Program-made: the position numbers and the translations under genes
Shown: piece after piece, positions 50,374-58,632 of the stretch
Layout of the letters: the number at the start of each line of letters is the position of its first letter
Position numbering within the stretch: position 1 is the stretch's first letter
Notes under the pieces: model-generated
The model's database searches: none
The model's input: only the letters and a program-made list of their open reading frames with translations
What the model was told of the DNA's origin: nothing
Assembly: GCF_015694345.1 (NCBI RefSeq)
Contig: NZ_JADQDC010000010.1
Location: 62,001-126,000, forward strand
Source: Novosphingobium jiangmenense
GTDB taxonomy: Bacteria; Pseudomonadota; Alphaproteobacteria; Sphingomonadales; Sphingomonadaceae
DNA length: 64,000 bases
Reading direction: 5' to 3'

Positions 50374-51475
50374 GCTACAGGCTTTTGCGACGCGGATCGG
50401 TGCCAATCTCGGAAAGGTCGGCAAGACCGCGCTGATCGCGGCGACACTGGCCTTGGCCTCCTGCTCGGGCGGCGAGAAGGTCGCCGAAAAGCGCACCGAA
50501 TTCAGCATCGGCTGGTCGATCTACGCCGGCTGGATGCCTTGGCCCTATGCCCAGCAGGCCGGCATCGTGAAGAAGTGGGCCGACAAGTACCACATCAAGA
50601 TCAACGTCGTGCAGGTGAACGATTACGTCGAATCGGTAAACCAGTACACCGCCGGCAAGTTCGACGGCGTCACCGTCGCCAACATGGACGCCCTCACCAT
50701 CCCCGCCGCCGGTGGCAAGGACACGAGCGCGATCATCGTCGGCGATTATTCCAACGGCAATGACGGCATCCTGCTCAAGGGTGCAAACAGCCTCGCCGCG
50801 ATCAAGGGCCGCCGGGTCTATCTCGCCGAGCTTTCGGTCTCGCACTATCTGCTCGCCCGCGCGCTCGGCAACAACGGCATGGCGCTGACCGACGTCAAGA
50901 CGATCAACACCTCCGACGCCGACATCGTCGCCGCCTTCGCCTCGCCCGACGCCACCGCCGCCGTGGCATGGAACCCGCAGCTTTCGGTCATGGCCGCACA
51001 GCCCGGCGTCTCGAAGGTCTTCACCTCGGCCGACATCCCCGGCGAAATCCTCGATCTGCTGGTGGTCGATACCGCCACGCTCAAGGCCAACCCCGACCTC
51101 GGCAAGGCACTCGCGGGCATCTGGTACGATACGATGAAGGTGATGGTCGCGCAGGACGAGCAGGGCAAGCAGGCCCGCGCCGCCATGGCCAAGCTCGCCG
51201 GGACCACGCCCGAAGTCTTCGAAGCCCAGCTCAAGACCACCTTCCTCTACGCCCAGGCCAAGGATGCCGTCGCCGCCACGCAGGACGCAAAGCTCATCGA
51301 GACGATGACCCGCGTGCGCGATTTCAGCTTCTCCAAGGGCCTGTTCCCCGGAGCCTCCTCGGCCGATGCGGTCGGCATGGCCTTCCCCGGCGGCAAGACG
51401 CTCGGCGATCCGGCCCGCGTCACCCTGCGCTTCGACGACAGCTTCATGAAGCTTGCTGCCGACGGAAAGCTCTGA
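50372..51475 (+). CDS. ABC transporter substrate-binding lipoprotein (urea carboxylase-associated)
   Basis: A 367-residue periplasmic binding protein of the NitT/TauT type. A lipoprotein signal (ALASC, lipobox Cys at about 31) anchors it. Conserved features are GWSIYAGWMPWPYAQQAG and LAALELSV-like text at ERRVYLAELSVSHYLL. Proteins of this kind next to urea carboxylase are known as urea carboxylase-associated binding proteins. The start is GTG at 50372, with AAGGGGAA upstream. It heads an eight-gene operon and likely delivers guanidine, urea or a related compound. Confidence 0.88.
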   Translation: MLQAFATRIGANLGKVGKTALIAATLALASCSGGEKVAEKRTEFSIGWSIYAGWMPWPYAQQAGIVKKWADKYHIKINVVQVNDYVESVNQYTAGKFDGVTVANMDALTIPAAGGKDTSAIIVGDYSNGNDGILLKGANSLAAIKGRRVYLAELSVSHYLLARALGNNGMALTDVKTINTSDADIVAAFASPDATAAVAWNPQLSVMAAQPGVSKVFTSADIPGEILDLLVVDTATLKANPDLGKALAGIWYDTMKVMVAQDEQGKQARAAMAKLAGTTPEVFEAQLKTTFLYAQAKDAVAATQDAKLIETMTRVRDFSFSKGLFPGASSADAVGMAFPGGKTLGDPARVTLRFDDSFMKLAADGKL

Positions 51476-51503
51476 TCCTCCAGATACTTCGGGACACCAC
51501 CTC

Positions 51504-52319
51504 ATGCGCTGGGTAAACCGCGAACCGGACCGGAAGCAGCGTCTCGCGCTCGGTGCCGTGCCGATGCTGCTGCTGGTCATCCTCTACCTCTTCGCCGCCT
51601 ATGCCCGGCATGCGGTGAACCCGGCGGACAAGATCCTGCCCCTGCCCTCCGGCATGGCCACCGCGCTCTGGGCGCAGATGACCAAGGCCGACGTTCTCTC
51701 CGGCACCGTCGTGTTCTGGGCCGATACCCTCGCCAGCCTGCAGCGCCTCGGCCTCGGCCTTGCGATCGCCACGCTGATGGCGCTGCTGGTCGGACTCGTG
51801 CTCGGCGCCCTGCCCCCGGTCCGGGCCACGTTCGGGCCGCTGGTAACGGGCATAGCGGTGATCCCGCCCATCGCACTCCTGCCGATCCTGTTCGTAGCAT
51901 TGGGCTTGGGTGAGACTGCCAAGGTCGCCCTGATCGTCATCGGCATCGCGCCCGTCATGATCCGCGACGTTGCCGGCCACGTCGGCACCTTGCCGCGCGA
52001 GATGCTGGCCAAGGCGCAGACGCTGGGCGCAGGCTCATGGCAGATCCTCATCCGCGTCGCCCTGCCCCAGGCCATGCCGCGCCTGATCCTCGCCCTGCGC
52101 CTCGCCCTCGGCCCGGCATGGGTGTTCCTGATCTCGGCAGAGGCCATCGCGTCCGACGTCGGCCTCGGCTACCGCATCTTCCTCGTCCGCCGCTATCTCG
52201 CGATGGACGTGATCATTCCCTACGTCGCATGGATTGCCCTGCTCGCCATCGCCATGGACTGGGGCCTCAAGACACTGAGCCAGAAGGCCTTCCCCTGGGC
52301 ACACGGAGCAAGCCATTGA
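51504..52319 (+). CDS. ABC transporter permease (NitT/TauT type)
   Basis: A 271-residue permease with about six membrane helices (e.g. MLLLVILYLFAAYARH, LGLGLAIATLMALLVGLVLGAL). The EAA loop EMLAKAQTLGAGSWQILIRVALP lies near 178-200. The ATG at 51504 has no strong ribosome site; translation may be coupled to the gene before it. Its stop overlaps the TTG start of the ATPase gene by 4 bases. Confidence 0.88.
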   Translation: MRWVNREPDRKQRLALGAVPMLLLVILYLFAAYARHAVNPADKILPLPSGMATALWAQMTKADVLSGTVVFWADTLASLQRLGLGLAIATLMALLVGLVLGALPPVRATFGPLVTGIAVIPPIALLPILFVALGLGETAKVALIVIGIAPVMIRDVAGHVGTLPREMLAKAQTLGAGSWQILIRVALPQAMPRLILALRLALGPAWVFLISAEAIASDVGLGYRIFLVRRYLAMDVIIPYVAWIALLAIAMDWGLKTLSQKAFPWAHGASH

Positions 52320-53074
52320 GCGCGCTCCTCTCCTTGCGCAACGTCTGGGTCGAATACGGCGACCGCGTCGTGCTCGAGAAGGTCGATCTTGACGTCGAGC
52401 AAGGCTCGTTCGTCTCGGTCGTCGGCCCCTCGGGCGCGGGCAAGAGCACCTTCCTGCGCGTCGTCCTTGGACAGGAAGTGCCAACGTCCGGCATCATCAC
52501 CCTCGATGGCGAGCCGCTGGCCCGCGAATGCGGCCCCGATCGCGGGGTGGTGTTCCAGCGCTACTCGGTGTTCCCGCATCTCACCGTTCTGCAGAACGTG
52601 ATGTTCGGCCTTGAATGCACCAAGGCTCCGCTACTCGCACGCCTGTTCGGCGATGCGAAAAAGCGCGCCGCCGCCGAAGCCACCGCCATGCTCCAGGCGG
52701 TCGGCTTGGGTGATAGCCTGAACCTCTACCCTTCGCAGATGTCCGGCGGCATGCAGCAGCGCCTCGCCATCGCCCAGGCCCTGATCATGCGCCCACGCAT
52801 CCTCCTGCTCGACGAGCCCTTCGGCGCGCTCGATCCCGGCATCCGGGCCGACATGCACGTGCTGATCCGCCAGCTGTGGCAGGACTTCGGCCTGACCATC
52901 ATCATGGTCACGCACGACATCAAGGAAGCCTTCTCGCTCGGCACCCGCGTCCTCGCGCTCGACAAGCGCCGCCACGATCCCCACGCCCCGCACCGCTACG
53001 GCGCGACGGCGGTCTACGATCTGGAACTGCGCAAGGACGCGCCGACGCCCGAGCCGGAACCGGAAGCGGCATGA
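52316..53074 (+). CDS. ABC transporter ATPase (NitT/TauT type)
   Basis: A 252-residue ATPase. Walker A GPSGAGKST is at about 37-45, the signature MSGGMQQRLAIAQAL near 142, Walker B LLLDEPFGALD near 162 and the H-loop MVTHDIKEA near 197. The start is TTG at 52316, overlapping the permease stop (TTGA); the frame to 52037 is antisense-like and rejected. Overlap and order show one uptake system with the two genes before it. It ends in ATGA overlap with the regulator gene. Confidence 0.92.
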   Translation: MSALLSLRNVWVEYGDRVVLEKVDLDVEQGSFVSVVGPSGAGKSTFLRVVLGQEVPTSGIITLDGEPLARECGPDRGVVFQRYSVFPHLTVLQNVMFGLECTKAPLLARLFGDAKKRAAAEATAMLQAVGLGDSLNLYPSQMSGGMQQRLAIAQALIMRPRILLLDEPFGALDPGIRADMHVLIRQLWQDFGLTIIMVTHDIKEAFSLGTRVLALDKRRHDPHAPHRYGATAVYDLELRKDAPTPEPEPEAA

Positions 53075-53547
53075 TGTCCAGCGAACCCGCCAGCCTCGCC
53101 CGCCTCAGCATGAGCCTGCCTGCCGATCTGTTCCGCAAGCTCGACATGATGGTCGAGGAACGCCAGCTCCCCTCGCGCTCGCAACTCATCGCCGAACTGA
53201 TCCGCCACGCTCTTGCCGCCCACGAGGCCTTGACCCGTCCGGACGAGATCCTCGCTGGCACGATCACCCTCGTCTATCGTGGTGACCGGGGCCGCGTCCG
53301 CCAGCAACTCGCCGGCACGCAGGCCGATTTCCAGACCGAAGTTATCTCCACCCAGCACGTCTTCCTCAAGGACGACCAGTCGCTGGAAGTCCTGCTCGTG
53401 CAAGGCCCCGCCGCCCGGCTCAAGGGTCTGGCCGATGCCCTGCGCCGCGTGCGCGGGGTCCAGCAGCTCCAGCTTGTCACCACCACCGCCCTGCTGCCGC
53501 CTCTGTCAGAGGCCGGCCCCGGATCGAAGAAAGGAGCCGCCGCATGA
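53071..53547 (+). CDS. NikR-like ribbon-helix-helix regulator without nickel ligands
   Basis: A 158-residue protein with a ribbon-helix-helix DNA-binding domain (LARLSMSLPADLFRKLDMMVEE, then RSQLIAELIRHAL) and a NikR-type ACT-like effector domain. The nickel site of NikR (H76, H87, H89, C95 in E. coli numbering) is largely lost: HVFLKDDQSLEV stands where NikR has HVHLxHHxCLEV, and VYRGDRG has no His. So it probably senses something other than nickel, perhaps the operon's substrate or a product. It starts at 53071 inside the ATPase stop (ATGA) and is coupled to the next gene. Confidence 0.82.
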   Translation: MMSSEPASLARLSMSLPADLFRKLDMMVEERQLPSRSQLIAELIRHALAAHEALTRPDEILAGTITLVYRGDRGRVRQQLAGTQADFQTEVISTQHVFLKDDQSLEVLLVQGPAARLKGLADALRRVRGVQQLQLVTTTALLPPLSEAGPGSKKGAAA

Positions 53548-54380
53548 CCGACGCGCCCACCTCAACATTGGCCAATCCCAACGCTGCCCGCGATCACGCC
53601 CGTTCGATGGCGGGAACGGTCGTGGAATCCATGCCGATCCTCCCGCCGGTCGCAGCCGACGTGCCGAAAGGCGTGAGCCCAGACGACCTGCTCTGGGAAG
53701 AAACCGTCGCCCCCGGCGGTTACGCCACGCGCCGCATCGCCCGCGGCACCCGCCTGCGCCTGATCGACGTCAAGGGCGACGCCTGCGCTTCCCTCAACAT
53801 CTTCAACGCCGAAATGCCGACCGAGCGCCTGAACTTCGCCGATACGGTCAAGGTCCAGTGGAACGCTTACCTCTGCACCGGCAAGCTCCTGCTGTCCGAC
53901 ATGGGCCGCGTGCTGATGAGCATCGAGGCTGACGATGCGGCCACGCACGACTGCTTTTCCGGCACCTCGAACGCCGCCACCAACGCCGCCAAGTACGGCG
54001 AAGGCCGCAACAGCGGCGCCTATCCCAACGGGCGCGACCGCTTCCTCCTCGGTGCCGCCAAGCACGGCCTCGGTCGCCGCGATGTCCACCCCTGCATCAC
54101 CCTGTTCAAGGGCACCCGCATCGAGGACGATGGCACCATCACCCCGCTCGTCGGCCCCTATGCGCCGGGCCGCAGCGTGATCCTGCGCGCCGAGATGGAC
54201 GTGATAGTCGTTGTCACCAACGTCCCGCATGTCCTTGATCCAAGGCCGGAATACAGCGTCACCCCTTTGCGCCTCACGGCATGGCGCGGGCCGGTGACCA
54301 GCGAAGCCGACCCCATCCGCAACGCGACGCCGGAGGGCCAGCGCGCCTTCCTCAACGTCGAAGACTACTACCGCCGCTGA
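53544..54380 (+). CDS. UAAP1, DUF1989 (carboxyguanidine deiminase subunit type)
   Basis: A 278-residue DUF1989 protein (urea amidolyase-associated protein 1). Marks are APGGYATRRIARGTRLRLIDVKGDACASLNIFNA, AATHDCFSGTSNAATN and RAEMDVIVVVTNVPH. In characterised guanidine pathways the UAAP1/UAAP2 pair forms carboxyguanidine deiminase (CgdAB), which removes ammonia from carboxyguanidine to give allophanate. The start overlaps the regulator stop (ATGA). The conserved Cys in HDCFSG could be the metal or catalytic residue. Confidence 0.85.
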   Translation: MTDAPTSTLANPNAARDHARSMAGTVVESMPILPPVAADVPKGVSPDDLLWEETVAPGGYATRRIARGTRLRLIDVKGDACASLNIFNAEMPTERLNFADTVKVQWNAYLCTGKLLLSDMGRVLMSIEADDAATHDCFSGTSNAATNAAKYGEGRNSGAYPNGRDRFLLGAAKHGLGRRDVHPCITLFKGTRIEDDGTITPLVGPYAPGRSVILRAEMDVIVVVTNVPHVLDPRPEYSVTPLRLTAWRGPVTSEADPIRNATPEGQRAFLNVEDYYRR

Positions 54381-54394
54381 AAAGGACAGGCCTC

Positions 54395-55027
54395 ATGACC
54401 GATCCCCACCTCTCCGGCCTTTCCGGCAGCATCGTCCACGACGAGATCATCCCTGCCCGCGCGCCCTGGGCCCACCACGTCAAGCAGGGCGAGACGCTGC
54501 GCATCGTCGATCTCGAAGGCAACCAGGCGGTCGACTTCCTGATCTACAGCGCCGCCGACGATTCCGAACGCTACAGCGCGCAGGATACCGTGGCGGCACA
54601 GGGCAACCTGTTCCTGCGCGAAGGCACCGTGCTGCTCTCGAACGAAGGCCGTCCGCTGATGACCATCACCGGCAGCGCGGTCGAATACCACGACACCATC
54701 GGCGGCGCCTGTTCCTGTGAATCCAACACCTTGCGCTACGGACATCACACCAAGTCGCAACATGCCTGTGTCGAGAACTTCCTTGAAGCCAACCTCTGGG
54801 AAGGCCGCGGAAAGCGCGACATCGTCTCCAACATCAATTTCTTCATGAACGTGCCGGTCGAGGCTGACGGCGCATTGGGCATCGTCGACGGCATCTCCGC
54901 CCCCGGCCTGACGGTGGACCTGCGCGCCGAGATGGACGTCATCGTCGTCGTCTCCAACTGCCCGCAGATCAACAACCCCTGCAACGCCTTCAATCCCACC
55001 CCCGTCCGCATGATCGTCGTCGCATGA
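54395..55027 (+). CDS. UAAP2, DUF1989 (carboxyguanidine deiminase subunit type)
   Basis: A 210-residue DUF1989 paralogue of the gene before it (urea amidolyase-associated protein 2). The conserved line is RIVDLEGNQAVDFLIYSA, the Cys-containing GGACSCESNTLRYGHH, and RAEMDVIVVVSNCPQ. The ATG at 54395 has AAAGGACAGG upstream; the frame from 54281 is rejected. The pair of subunits supports guanidine rather than plain urea as the operon's substrate. Its stop overlaps the carboxylase start (ATGA). Confidence 0.85.
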   Translation: MTDPHLSGLSGSIVHDEIIPARAPWAHHVKQGETLRIVDLEGNQAVDFLIYSAADDSERYSAQDTVAAQGNLFLREGTVLLSNEGRPLMTITGSAVEYHDTIGGACSCESNTLRYGHHTKSQHACVENFLEANLWEGRGKRDIVSNINFFMNVPVEADGALGIVDGISAPGLTVDLRAEMDVIVVVSNCPQINNPCNAFNPTPVRMIVVA

Positions 55028-58000
55028 CCGCCGCTCCCGCTTTCGATACGGTCCTTATCGCCAATCGCGGCGCCATCGCCACGCGCATAATCCGCACCTT
55101 GCGCAAGATGGGCCTGCGCTCGGTCGCGGTCTACTCCGAAGCTGACGAAGCCTCGCTCCACGTCGCGCAGGCGGACGAAGCCGTGTGCATCGGCGGCGCG
55201 CGTCCGTCGGAAAGCTACCTCAACATCGCCGCGATCATCGAAGCGGCCAAGCGCACCGGCGCGGGCGCGATCCACCCCGGCTACGGCTTCCTTTCCGAAA
55301 ACACCGAATTCGCCGCCGCTTGCGCCGAAGCAGGGATCGTCTTCATCGGCCCCACGCCCGACAACATCCGCACCTTCGGCCTCAAGCACAGCGCCCGCGA
55401 ACTCGCCGCCGCCCATGGCGTCCCGCTCGCGCCGGGCAGCGACCTGCTGACCAGCGAGGACGAAGCCCTCGCCGCAGCCGAGGCCATCGGCTTCCCGATC
55501 ATGCTCAAGGCCACTGCGGGCGGCGGCGGCATCGGCATGCGTGTGTGCGAGAACGCAGACGACATCCGCGAAGGCTTCGCCGCCGTCGCTCGCCTTGGCC
55601 AGAGCAATTTCGGCGATGCCGGGGTGTTTCTCGAACGTTTCGTCCGCCGCGCCCGCCACGTCGAAGTGCAGATCTTCGGCGATGGCCAGGGCCGCGTCGT
55701 CGCCCTGGGCGAGCGCGACTGCTCGCTCCAGCGCCGCAACCAGAAGGTTGTCGAAGAAGCCCCCGCGCCGCTCCTGCCCGCAGAGGTCCGCCAAGCGCTC
55801 TACACCGCCGCGATCCGCTTGGGCGAAGCGGCCCGCTACCGCTCGGCAGGCACCGTAGAATTCCTCTACGATTCCGAGCGCAAGGAGTTCTTTTTCCTCG
55901 AAATGAACACCCGCCTGCAGGTCGAACACGGCGTGACCGAAATGGTCATGGGCGTCGATCTGGTGGAATGGATGATCCGCGGCGCCGGCGGCGACTACAG
56001 CTTCCTCGATACCGCCCCGACCACCCCCAGCGGCCACTCGGTCCAGATCCGCCTCTACGCCGAAGACCCCGCGCTCGATTACCGCCCTACATCCGGCACC
56101 CTGACCTGCGTCGAGTTCCCCGACGACATCCGCGCCGAAACCTGGGTCATGGCGGGAACCGAAATCAGCGCCTGGTACGATCCCATGCTCGCCAAGCTGA
56201 TCGTCCACGCCCCCACCCGCGCCGAAGCCGTCATTGCCATGCAGCAGGCGCTCGCGAAGTCCCGCGTCGATGGCATCGAGACCAACCTGCGCTGGCTGCG
56301 CAGCGTCGTCGCCGCACCGGCCTTCACTTCAGGTGAAGTCTCAACCCGTACGCTTGAAGACGTTGTTTTCAAGCCACAATCCATCCGCGTACTAAGCGGC
56401 GGCACCGCCACCACCGTGCAGGACTGGCCCGGCCGCCAGCACCTCTGGGCAGTCGGCGTTCCCCCCTCCGGCCCGATGGACGACCAGTCCTTCCGCCTCG
56501 GCAACCGCCTGCTCGGCAATCCCGAAGGCACCGCCGGACTGGAGATGACCGTCACCGGCCCCACCCTCCAGTTCGCCGCCCCGGCCACCCTCTGCCTGAC
56601 CGGCGCGGACTTCGGCGCAACGCTCGATGGCCAACTAGTCGCTCACGGCCAGCCTTTCGCGGTTGAGGCCGGGCAAACGCTCAGCATCGGCAGGGCAAAA
56701 GGCGGCGGCATGCGCGGCTACTTGCTCGTCGCTGGCGGCTTCGACATCGCCCCCTATCTCGGCAGCCGCAGCACCTTCGAACTCGGCCAGTTCGGCGGCC
56801 ACGCCGCGCGCCGCCTCGTCGCAGGTGACGTGCTCCACCTCGCCAACGAACCGACCGGCGATCCACTCGCCCCGCCAGCCCTGCCCGCACTCCCCACCGA
56901 CTGGTGCGTGCGCGTGCTCTATGGCCCGCACGGCGCGCCGGACTTCTTCACCGAGGCCGACATCGACATGGTGGTCACCGCCGAATGGCAGGTCCACTAC
57001 AACTCCAACCGCACCGGCGTCCGCCTCGTCGGCCCCAAGCCGGAGTGGGCGCGGCGCGATGGCGGCGAGGCCGGTCTGCACCCGTCGAACATCCACGACA
57101 ACGCCTATGCCATTGGCGCGGTGGATTTTACCGGCGACATGCCGATCATCCTCGGCCCCGATGGCCCTTCCCTCGGCGGCTTCGTCTGCCCCTTCGTGGT
57201 CATCGCGGCAGACCGCTGGAAGATCGGCCAGCTCGTCCCCGGAGACCGCGTCCGCTTCGTCCCAGTCACCATGGACGAGGCCACCGCCGCCGACCGCGCC
57301 CAGCAGGAATACCTCGCCTGCGGGGCCAAGCCCCCATCGAGCCGCCCCTGCGATGCCGCCACGCAGACGCCGATCCTTGCCACAATACCCGAAGGACATG
57401 GCCGCCCCGGCGTGGTCTACCGCCAGCAGGGCGATCGCAACATCCTCGTCGAATACGGCCCGCTGGTGCTCGATCTCGAACTGCGCATCCGCGTCCACGC
57501 GCTGATGACCGAGCTGGAGCGCATGGCCCTGCCCGGCGTGATCGACGTCGTTCCCGGCATCCGCTCGCTGCAGCTGCACTTCGACGGCCGCAGCCTGACG
57601 CAGGCGCAGGCCCTCGCCGCGCTTATGGCCGCCGAAGAAGGCCTCGGCGATCTCGAGGACTTCGCCATCCCCTCGCGCATCGTCCACCTGCCGCTCAGCT
57701 GGCGCGATCCCGCCACGATCGAGACCATCGAGAAGTACATGAGCGCGGTGCGCGACGATGCGCCGTGGTGCCCGGACAACATCGAATTCATCCGCCGCAT
57801 CAACGGTTTGCCCGACGCTGCTGCGGTCGAGAATCTGATCTTCGAAGCCAGCTACCTCGTCATGGGCCTGGGTGACGTCTACCTCGGCGCGCCAGTCGCC
57901 ACCCCGGTCGATCCGCGCCACCGCCTCGTCACCACCAAGTACAACCCGGCCCGCACCTGGACGCCGCCCAACGTCGTCGGCATCGGCGGGGCATACATGT

Positions 58001-58632
58001 GCATCTACGGCATGGAAGGCCCCGGGGGCTACCAGCTGTTCGGCCGCACCGTGCAGGTGTGGAACACGCATCGCCAGACGGCGGACTTCATCGAAGGCAA
58101 GCCCTGGCTTCTGCGCTTCTTCGACCAGATCCGCTTCTATCCGGTCAGCGCCGAGGAACTGGCCGAATGGCGCCGCGATTTCCCCAGCGGCAAGCGCGCT
58201 TTGAGGATCGAACCATCCGAATTCCGACTGTCCGACTACCGCAGGTTCCTGACCGACAACGCCGAGGACATCGCCGCCTTCGAAGCCCGCCGCACCGCCG
58301 CCTTCGATGCAGAGCGCGCGGAATGGGAACGTCGCGGCGAGTTCGACCGCGTCAACGCGCTCACCGAAAGCGAGACCCCGGCGGAAGACGCAGTAGAGGT
58401 GCCCGAAGGCGCAGACCTCATCGAAGCGCCCTTCGGCGGCAGCGTGTGGAAGCTGCTCGTCCAGCCCGGAGACACCATTGCGGCGGGCGAGACCATCGCG
58501 GTGATCGAGGCGATGAAGATGGAATGCCCGGTCGAAAGCCCCGGCGCGGGTACGGTCGCCGCGCTCTACATCAAGGAGCGCCAGCCGCTGCAGCCCGGCA
58601 CTCCCATGCTGGCCCTGCGGAGGAGCGCATGA
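55024..58632 (+). CDS. Urea/guanidine carboxylase (biotin-dependent)
   Basis: A 1202-residue ATP- and biotin-dependent carboxylase. The biotin carboxylase part is residues 1-450 (IANRGAIATRIIRTLRKMG; the ATP loop KATAGGGGIGMRV near 162; the active-site LEMNTRLQVEHGVTE near 293). The AHS1/AHS2 (KipI/KipA) carboxyltransferase domains occupy about 455-1110. The biotinyl domain ends with EAMKMECP near 1160, carrying the biotinylated Lys. The family contains both urea and guanidine carboxylases. Together with UAAP1/2 and no urea-specific genes, the guanidine activity is favoured. It overlaps both neighbours by 4 bases. Confidence 0.92.
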   Translation: MTAAPAFDTVLIANRGAIATRIIRTLRKMGLRSVAVYSEADEASLHVAQADEAVCIGGARPSESYLNIAAIIEAAKRTGAGAIHPGYGFLSENTEFAAACAEAGIVFIGPTPDNIRTFGLKHSARELAAAHGVPLAPGSDLLTSEDEALAAAEAIGFPIMLKATAGGGGIGMRVCENADDIREGFAAVARLGQSNFGDAGVFLERFVRRARHVEVQIFGDGQGRVVALGERDCSLQRRNQKVVEEAPAPLLPAEVRQALYTAAIRLGEAARYRSAGTVEFLYDSERKEFFFLEMNTRLQVEHGVTEMVMGVDLVEWMIRGAGGDYSFLDTAPTTPSGHSVQIRLYAEDPALDYRPTSGTLTCVEFPDDIRAETWVMAGTEISAWYDPMLAKLIVHAPTRAEAVIAMQQALAKSRVDGIETNLRWLRSVVAAPAFTSGEVSTRTLEDVVFKPQSIRVLSGGTATTVQDWPGRQHLWAVGVPPSGPMDDQSFRLGNRLLGNPEGTAGLEMTVTGPTLQFAAPATLCLTGADFGATLDGQLVAHGQPFAVEAGQTLSIGRAKGGGMRGYLLVAGGFDIAPYLGSRSTFELGQFGGHAARRLVAGDVLHLANEPTGDPLAPPALPALPTDWCVRVLYGPHGAPDFFTEADIDMVVTAEWQVHYNSNRTGVRLVGPKPEWARRDGGEAGLHPSNIHDNAYAIGAVDFTGDMPIILGPDGPSLGGFVCPFVVIAADRWKIGQLVPGDRVRFVPVTMDEATAADRAQQEYLACGAKPPSSRPCDAATQTPILATIPEGHGRPGVVYRQQGDRNILVEYGPLVLDLELRIRVHALMTELERMALPGVIDVVPGIRSLQLHFDGRSLTQAQALAALMAAEEGLGDLEDFAIPSRIVHLPLSWRDPATIETIEKYMSAVRDDAPWCPDNIEFIRRINGLPDAAAVENLIFEASYLVMGLGDVYLGAPVATPVDPRHRLVTTKYNPARTWTPPNVVGIGGAYMCIYGMEGPGGYQLFGRTVQVWNTHRQTADFIEGKPWLLRFFDQIRFYPVSAEELAEWRRDFPSGKRALRIEPSEFRLSDYRRFLTDNAEDIAAFEARRTAAFDAERAEWERRGEFDRVNALTESETPAEDAVEVPEGADLIEAPFGGSVWKLLVQPGDTIAAGETIAVIEAMKMECPVESPGAGTVAALYIKERQPLQPGTPMLALRRSA

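Noticed and set aside
50316-50380. Guanidine-I (ykkC) riboswitch before the operon
   Set aside because: GGTCCG and CACGAAGG pieces recall the ykkC core, but the upstream CTAGGGTTCCG-type and the final AAAAGCCCGGGAGA-type conserved blocks are missing. I list the hairpin only as an unexplained leader structure.
54745-58071. Long minus-strand frames opposite the carboxylase (487 and 478 residues)
   Set aside because: They oppose a full-length biotin-dependent carboxylase and consist of Asp/Gly/Val-rich shadow sequence without domains.
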